Source of the DNA: Sandaracinobacteroides sayramensis
GTDB lineage: Bacteria; Pseudomonadota; Alphaproteobacteria; Sphingomonadales; Sphingomonadaceae
DNA: 64,000 nt
Direction: 5' to 3'
Assembly (NCBI RefSeq): GCF_022014495.1
Contig: NZ_JAKLSQ010000004.1
Span: 85,458 to 149,457 of the forward strand
Under the pieces are notes generated by a model. The model made no database searches. It was not told the origin of the DNA and saw nothing but the letters and a program-made list of their open reading frames with translations. Positions 59,795 to 64,000 of the stretch are shown here, one piece after another. Each line of letters starts with the position of its first letter. Position 1 is the first letter of the stretch. Both the position numbers and the translations under genes were made by a program.

Positions 59795-61789
59795 TCAGCG
59801 CGCCGCCGGGCGCCAGCTCAGCCCGATCCAGAGCGTGCGCGGCTGGCCGCGCTCCAGCTGGCTGCCGGAAAATCCGGTCGCGACATTCGCATCGGTCAGG
59901 TTTTCCGCCGCCAGCTCCACCCGCCACATATGGCCGAGCGGGATGGCCGCCTCCAGGTCGAGCGTGGTCGCCGCCGGCAGCCGGCGGTTGTTCTGGTCGT
60001 CCTCGAAACGGGCGCCGAAATGCCGCAGCATCGCCGAGGCGGACCAGCCGCCCCGCTGCCAGCCAAGGGCGAGGCTGCCGGAGAATTCCGGTGCCTGCGC
60101 CGGGCGATAGCCGTCGAGCCCACCGCCCTTCACTTCCGCATCGACCCAGGCGCCGCTCGCCGTCAGCGCGAACGGCCCCAGCGGCAGGCGCGCATCCGCC
60201 TCCACGCCATGCGCCTCGATCGCCTCCAGATTCTGCCGCTGCCGGTAGCGCCCGCCGGCGGCGACGAAGCCCACTCCGGGGAAATTGCCCGGGCCGGCCC
60301 CCAGCGTCACATTGGTGATCGGATCGCTCAGCCGGTTCCAGAAGAAGGTGGCGGAAAGATCGACCGCCGCCAGCGGCTGCCAGCCAAGGCTCGCCTCCGC
60401 GCCCCACAGATGCTCCGGGTTCAGCGTGGCGTTGGCGGCGGTCGCGTCCTGCCCGGCGCGGAACGGCCGGTAAAGCTCGTTCAGCGTCGGCAGGCGCCAG
60501 CCGCGATACCCGGCGGCGCGCAGGCGGACGGCCGGCACCGGCCGCCACACCGCCCCCAGCCGGCCGCTCAATTCCGTGCCGCTGCGGGCGTCGGACGGCT
60601 CCTCCAGCGTCGGCGCGCCATTCGCCAGATCGAATTCGCTCAGCTCGCCCGCGCCCAGCCGCCAGCGGTCCACCCGGCCGGCGGCCGTCAGCAGCAGTTG
60701 CGGCGTCGCCCGGTGCGAGCCGTTCAGGAACAGGCTCGCCACCTGCTGCGAGCCGCCCGCCACCCGTCCGCGAGTCGGCTCGCCCAGTTGAAAGCGGAAG
60801 CGCTCGATCGTCCGCCCCTCGGCCGAGCGATAGCCGGCGCCCAGTTGCAGCGCGCTGTCCTCGCCCAGCGGCGGCTCCGCCCGCAATTCCACCCCCCAGC
60901 CGGAAGCCGGGGTCTTCACCTGGTCCAGCGCCGTGGTGGCGACGGTGCGGGTGGAATCCAGTGTCCGCGTCACCGTCGAGAAATCGCGCAGCTTGGCGTG
61001 GGCCGTAAGCCCCAGCCGCCACGCGCCTTCCAGCGTCGCGCCGAGGCTGGCGTCGCCGCCGCGCGATTCGATGTCGGCGCCTTCCACGCCGCGCAGCCGC
61101 TGGTCGGCGAAGCCCGACAGGCGCGCCACCAGCGCCAGCGCCCCCACCTGCGTTCGCGCCGTTCCGGCCAGCGACCATTGCCGGTAGCGCGTTGCCACGT
61201 CGCCCGGCCCCGGCTCCTCGACCAGCTTGTAGCCGTCGCCGCGGGAGAAGCCGCCGGAAATCCCCAGCGCGCCGCCGGCAGCCTGTGTCGCGATTCCGCC
61301 CTGCCCTTCCAGCGAATCACGGCTTCCACCCCGCAGCATGGCGGCGTTCGCCGGCATGGCCGAAGTCAGCTCCAGCGTGCCGGCCAGCGCCCCCGGCCCG
61401 CCCAGCCCGCCGCCGCGCACCAGTTGCGCGCCGGCCAGCGGCTGGCCGACGAGGGCGCCCCAACTGACGAAGCCGAAGAAGGGATCGGACAGCGGCACCC
61501 CGTCCAGCGTCACCTCGATCCGGCTGGCGGCGTTGCCGGAAAGCGCCCGCGCCGTCAGCCCTTCGGATGTGGGATTGGCCGTGCGCGTGCTCGACGTGCG
61601 GAACAATTGCAGCCCGCCCAGCGCCCGCAGCGCCTCCTCCACCCGGCCCGAGGCCGGATTCAGCGCTTCGGCCGGGATGTTCAGGGCGCCGAATGCCTCG
61701 GCGCCGGCGGCGGGCGTGATCGCGCGGCCCGAAACGAGAATGGTTTCCGCGGGCGGCTGGGGGGGAAGTGCATCTGACATGGCTGCCAT
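59795..61789 (-). CDS. TonB-dependent receptor, no visible signal peptide
   Basis: 664 residues. The plug domain is clear (ETILVSGRAITPAAG, LGGLQLFRTSSTRTANPTSE, IEVTLDGVPLSDPFFGFVSW) and the rest is a beta-barrel with many alternating strands and a typical periplasmic-side pattern such as RVELAAENLTDANVATGF. It ends WIGLSWRPAAR, not in the usual terminal aromatic residue. From MAAMSDALPPQPPAE no hydrophobic signal segment is seen, and the frame upstream (RFRWARR) offers none. Either the start is elsewhere, through sequencing error or frameshift, or the gene is damaged. Ligand unknown. Confidence 0.8.
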   Translation of the reverse strand: MAAMSDALPPQPPAETILVSGRAITPAAGAEAFGALNIPAEALNPASGRVEEALRALGGLQLFRTSSTRTANPTSEGLTARALSGNAASRIEVTLDGVPLSDPFFGFVSWGALVGQPLAGAQLVRGGGLGGPGALAGTLELTSAMPANAAMLRGGSRDSLEGQGGIATQAAGGALGISGGFSRGDGYKLVEEPGPGDVATRYRQWSLAGTARTQVGALALVARLSGFADQRLRGVEGADIESRGGDASLGATLEGAWRLGLTAHAKLRDFSTVTRTLDSTRTVATTALDQVKTPASGWGVELRAEPPLGEDSALQLGAGYRSAEGRTIERFRFQLGEPTRGRVAGGSQQVASLFLNGSHRATPQLLLTAAGRVDRWRLGAGELSEFDLANGAPTLEEPSDARSGTELSGRLGAVWRPVPAVRLRAAGYRGWRLPTLNELYRPFRAGQDATAANATLNPEHLWGAEASLGWQPLAAVDLSATFFWNRLSDPITNVTLGAGPGNFPGVGFVAAGGRYRQRQNLEAIEAHGVEADARLPLGPFALTASGAWVDAEVKGGGLDGYRPAQAPEFSGSLALGWQRGGWSASAMLRHFGARFEDDQNNRRLPAATTLDLEAAIPLGHMWRVELAAENLTDANVATGFSGSQLERGQPRTLWIGLSWRPAAR

Positions 61790-61830
61790 GCGCCTAGCCC
61801 AGCGAAAGCGGCTGTGCCAAGGACGGAAGC

Positions 61831-62412
61831 ATGGACCCTGTCGACTTCAACGATCGTTCCACCCCGCTTTCGCTTCTGCTGAGCCGGCGTTCCGGGAAAG
61901 CGCGCGACCTCATCGCCCCCGGCCCGGACCCGGCGCAACTGCAGCAGATCCTGTCGGCCGCCTCGCGCGTGCCCGATCATGGCAAGCTCGCGCCGTGGCG
62001 GTTCGTGGTGATCGAGGATCGGGACGCCTTTTCCGCGCTTCTCGCCAGGCTCTACAAGGCCGGCAGGCCCGAGGCCGGGCGGCTGGAACTGGAAGCGATG
62101 GACGGCTTCGCCCGGCAATCGCCGACGCTGGTGGCGCTCATCTCGACGCTTCAGGACAGCCATATCCCGGCCTGGGAGCAGGAATTGTCCGCCGGCGCCG
62201 CCGCGCAGAATCTGCTGCTCGCCGCCCATGCGATGGGCTATGTCGGCAACTGGCTGACCGGAGCCCCCGCCTTCCTTCCCGGCCTCGCCGGGGAACTGGG
62301 GGCGCCCGGCGGCCGGATCGCCGGCTTCTTCTTCATCGGCACGCCGACCAAGGCGCTGGAAGAGCGGCCGCGCCCGGCCCTCGCCGACATCGTCTCACGC
62401 TGGCCGGGCTGA
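61831..62412 (+). CDS. Nitroreductase-family FMN protein (YdjA-like)
   Basis: 193 residues. LLSRRSGKARDLIAPGP is the FMN-binding start of the family, DHGKLAPWRFVVIEDR follows, and AAQNLLLAAHAMGYVGNWLT is the conserved middle helix. FFFIGTPTKALEERPRP is the closing stretch. Small length and RRSGKA pattern match YdjA-like nitroreductases, which reduce nitroaromatics or related substrates using NAD(P)H. Divergent from the TonB receptor gene with about 41 bases between starts. Confidence 0.88.
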   Translation: MDPVDFNDRSTPLSLLLSRRSGKARDLIAPGPDPAQLQQILSAASRVPDHGKLAPWRFVVIEDRDAFSALLARLYKAGRPEAGRLELEAMDGFARQSPTLVALISTLQDSHIPAWEQELSAGAAAQNLLLAAHAMGYVGNWLTGAPAFLPGLAGELGAPGGRIAGFFFIGTPTKALEERPRPALADIVSRWPG

Positions 62413-62418
62413 TATCCG

Positions 62419-62931
62419 TCAGCGCACGCGCACGACCTGCACCGATCGATTGCCCCCCTCCACGAACAGCCGGTAGCTGCCCATGGCGCCGCGCCGGACC
62501 GATACCGGGCTGGAAGCGCGGATGGTCGGCAGGTTGATCGCCTCGGCCTGCCGCCAGATCTGGCCATTCTCCAGAACGAAGACCGGCTTGCCCCGGCCGT
62601 CGCTCAAGATTTCCCGCACGACGCTGTCGATCCGCTCGATCCGGGCCGGATCGGCCTTGGCCGCCCTGGTCGTTTCCCGCCCGAATCCGTCCGCCTTCTG
62701 CGCGGCGCCGGCGGTGGCCGCAGCCGCCGCCAGCTTCGCCGCCTGCGCCTCGCGCCGTTCCGAAACGGCGCGCGCCTCCGTCGAAAAAGCCTTCACCGCC
62801 GCATCGTAGCAGGCCAGCCGCTCCCCGTCCGACAGGATCGCCGTGCAGTCGAGCAAGGCCCGCTGCGCCTGGGCGCCTGCCGCAGACGAAATCCCCACCC
62901 AGGCAAGCGCCAATATCCGCAGTCGAACCAT
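62419..62931 (-). CDS. Periplasmic protein of unknown function with a Cys-x-x-x-Leu...RLACYD motif
   Basis: 170 residues. Signal peptide MVRLRILALAWVGISSAAGA, then LLDCTAILSDGERLACYDAA, a pattern with two Cys that recurs in small alphaproteobacterial exported proteins. A Lys/Ala-rich middle (EAQAAKLAAAAATAGAAQKA) is followed by IERIDSVVREILSDGRGKPV, VFVLENGQIWRQ and RRGAMGSYRLFVEGGNRSVQ, which looks like a small beta domain. Convergent with the nitroreductase gene (6 bases) and divergent from cysQ. Role unknown. Confidence 0.72.
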   Translation of the reverse strand: MVRLRILALAWVGISSAAGAQAQRALLDCTAILSDGERLACYDAAVKAFSTEARAVSERREAQAAKLAAAAATAGAAQKADGFGRETTRAAKADPARIERIDSVVREILSDGRGKPVFVLENGQIWRQAEAINLPTIRASSPVSVRRGAMGSYRLFVEGGNRSVQVVRVR

Positions 62932-63013
62932 CTGCCTCTGTCCTTGTCTTCCCACTCGACGCATAAGACCGTCAGCGACAAACTCAAGCACCGGAAAGCC
63001 AGGGCCACAAGAC

Positions 63014-63844
63014 ATGACGCCCCCTCTCGCCCAGACCCTAGCGCATGCGGAACTCCTCGAGCGGCTGACCCCCGCCATGCACGCCGCCGGCGACCTCATC
63101 GAACGCCACCGCGCGGACGGCATCGCCGCGCGCGACAAGGCCGGCGCCAACGGCGCCCCCTCCTCGCCCGTCACCGACGCCGACGAAGCCGCCGAAGCGC
63201 TGCTCGCCGCCGCCATCCGCGCCATCGACCCGCAAGCCGTCATCGTCGGCGAGGAAGCGGCCGCCGAGGACGACCGTCCGGAAGCCGGCGGCCGCTTCTG
63301 GCTGATCGACCCGCTGGACGGCACCCGCGACTATGTGGACGGCGGCACCGACTACAGCGTCAACATCGGCCTCGTCGAAGACGGCGTGCCGACGCTGGGC
63401 CTCGTCCTCCACCCCCCCTCCGGGACGCTCTGGACCGGCGCCACCGGCCTCGGCGCCTGGAAGGAAGCCCCCGCCACCCCGCGCCACCCCATCCGCAGCC
63501 GGCCACTCGCCAGCCCGCCCCTGGTGGTCACCAGCCGCTCCCACCTCGACCCCCGCACCAAAGCCTGGGTCGAAGCCCTCGGCCCCAACGAATGCCGGCC
63601 CTCAGGCTCCAGCCTCAAATTCTGCCTGCTCGCCGAAGGCAGCGCCGACATCTACCCCCGCTACGGCCAGACCAGCGAATGGGACACCGCCGCCGCCGAC
63701 GCCATCCTGCGCGCCGCCGGCGGCCTCACGCTGGCCCCCGGCCAAACCCCCCTCGCCTACGGCAAGCCCGACCACCTCAACACCCCCTTCCTCGCCCTCG
63801 CCGACCCCACCGCCACCGAGCGCCTGCCGCCGTTTGCCGAGTAG
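63014..63844 (+). CDS. cysQ: 3'(2'),5'-bisphosphate nucleotidase CysQ
   Basis: 276 residues from MTPPLAQTLAHAELLERLTP. Inositol-monophosphatase fold with metal ligands in VIVGEEAAAE (Glu80, Glu81), the DPLDGT motif at 99-104 (WLIDPLDGTRDYVDGG), and the late WDTAAADAILRAAGG Asp. The stretch SGSSLKFCLLAEGSADIYPR is characteristic of CysQ and distinguishes it from inositol monophosphatases. It removes PAP, the by-product of PAPS use, and so supports sulfate assimilation and sulfotransferases, one of which lies at 33779-35053. Confidence 0.9.
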   Translation: MTPPLAQTLAHAELLERLTPAMHAAGDLIERHRADGIAARDKAGANGAPSSPVTDADEAAEALLAAAIRAIDPQAVIVGEEAAAEDDRPEAGGRFWLIDPLDGTRDYVDGGTDYSVNIGLVEDGVPTLGLVLHPPSGTLWTGATGLGAWKEAPATPRHPIRSRPLASPPLVVTSRSHLDPRTKAWVEALGPNECRPSGSSLKFCLLAEGSADIYPRYGQTSEWDTAAADAILRAAGGLTLAPGQTPLAYGKPDHLNTPFLALADPTATERLPPFAE

Positions 63845-63853
63845 GGAAGAAGG

Positions 63854-63898
63854 CAGGGGCTCTGCCCCTGCACCCCGCAAGGGGACCGTGTCCCCTTG
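63854..63898. terminator. Paired hairpins after cysQ
   Basis: CAGGGGC-TCT-GCCCCTG (63854-63870) and CAAGGGGAC-CGT-GTCCCCTTG (63878-63898) form two adjacent stems starting 10 bases past the cysQ stop. Such GGGGC/GCCCC element pairs look like dispersed intergenic structures that end or protect transcripts. Confidence 0.6.
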
Positions 63899-63907
63899 AC
63901 CCCCTTT

Positions 63908-63983
63908 AAGTTTGCAGAAGAGCCCCCCGAGAACCGACAGCTGTGCACGCACGTCGGCTTTCGGGGGGCTCTTCTGCAAACTT
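63908..63983. repeat. Large palindrome with 23-bp perfect arms at the right edge
   Basis: AAGTTTGCAGAAGAGCCCCC (start of the 63908-63930 arm) is the exact complement of 63961-63983. The 30-base loop holds a further CCGAC/GTCGG pair. It begins 9 bases after the paired hairpins and ends 17 bases before the window edge. Could be a mobile miniature element, a transcription end signal or one side of a larger structure outside the window. Confidence 0.85.
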
Positions 63984-64000
63984 ATGGAGGTGCAGGAGGG

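Overview
The window looks like chromosomal DNA of a high-GC alphaproteobacterium, most likely a sphingomonad (Sphingomonadales). The pointers are: FecI/FecR-type ECF sigma and anti-sigma genes beside a TonB-dependent receptor carrying an STN domain; an NDUFS4-like complex I accessory subunit; an ATP synthase Fo operon with both b and b' subunits; a three-gene proton-translocating transhydrogenase; a 46-residue aa3-oxidase subunit IV; separate petABC genes; PEP-CTERM proteins; and a eukaryotic-type NADP isocitrate dehydrogenase. No transposase, integrase, prophage module, CRISPR array or rRNA operon was seen. One tRNA gene (Arg-TCT) is present.

Layout. 1-2255: iron-starvation-type signalling unit (sigma, anti-sigma, and the N-terminus of the receptor cut by the left edge), with a Fur-like box ahead of the sigma gene and two copies of an ECF-like promoter element. 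2405-8893: a four-gene minus-strand operon (receptor, GPH-type permease, TauD/TfdA dioxygenase, type I sulfatase) that looks like a sulfate-ester scavenging system. 8894-9618: noncoding, followed by tRNA-Arg. 9728-14584: NDUFS4-like protein, HrpB helicase, polyprenyl diphosphate synthase, chorismate mutase, and an endonuclease/exonuclease/phosphatase protein. 14593-17107: atpI-atpB-atpE-b'-b. 17221-21445: smc and a DsbA-like lipoprotein. 21565-29244: glyQ-glyS-ppdK-hydrolase-FAD oxidoreductase, a tight operon whose last gene seems to use a CTG start. 29397-36767: two PEP-CTERM proteins, acyl-CoA synthetase, TraB/GumN protein, sulfotransferase, a tandem pair of paralogous small lipoproteins, and an L,D-transpeptidase. 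37005-44866: pntAA-pntAB-pntB, a small cytochrome oxidase subunit, a UbiB-family kinase, and the cytochrome bc1 operon. 44967-49137: LOG-family protein, icd, a large inverted repeat, methyltransferase, rhomboid, greA. 49138-54224: carA-carB with a low-GC lipoprotein gene and an rraB-like gene between them. 54336-58939: yqeY-dnaG-rpoD; dnaG is strikingly AT-rich compared with its neighbours and is followed by a same-frame GC-rich remnant. 59101-64000: a secreted unknown, a TonB receptor lacking an obvious signal peptide, nitroreductase, a periplasmic unknown, cysQ, and two structured repeats at the right edge.

Most of the window is housekeeping: energy conservation (ATP synthase, bc1, transhydrogenase, oxidase subunit), translation (GlyRS, YqeY), replication and transcription (DnaG, RpoD, GreA, SMC) and nucleotide supply (CarAB). 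The parts most worth a second look are the Fur/ECF circuit, the sulfate-ester operon, the lipoprotein pair, the foreign-looking dnaG and car-operon insert, and the large palindromes. No clear candidate for a wholly new defence or mobile system was found.
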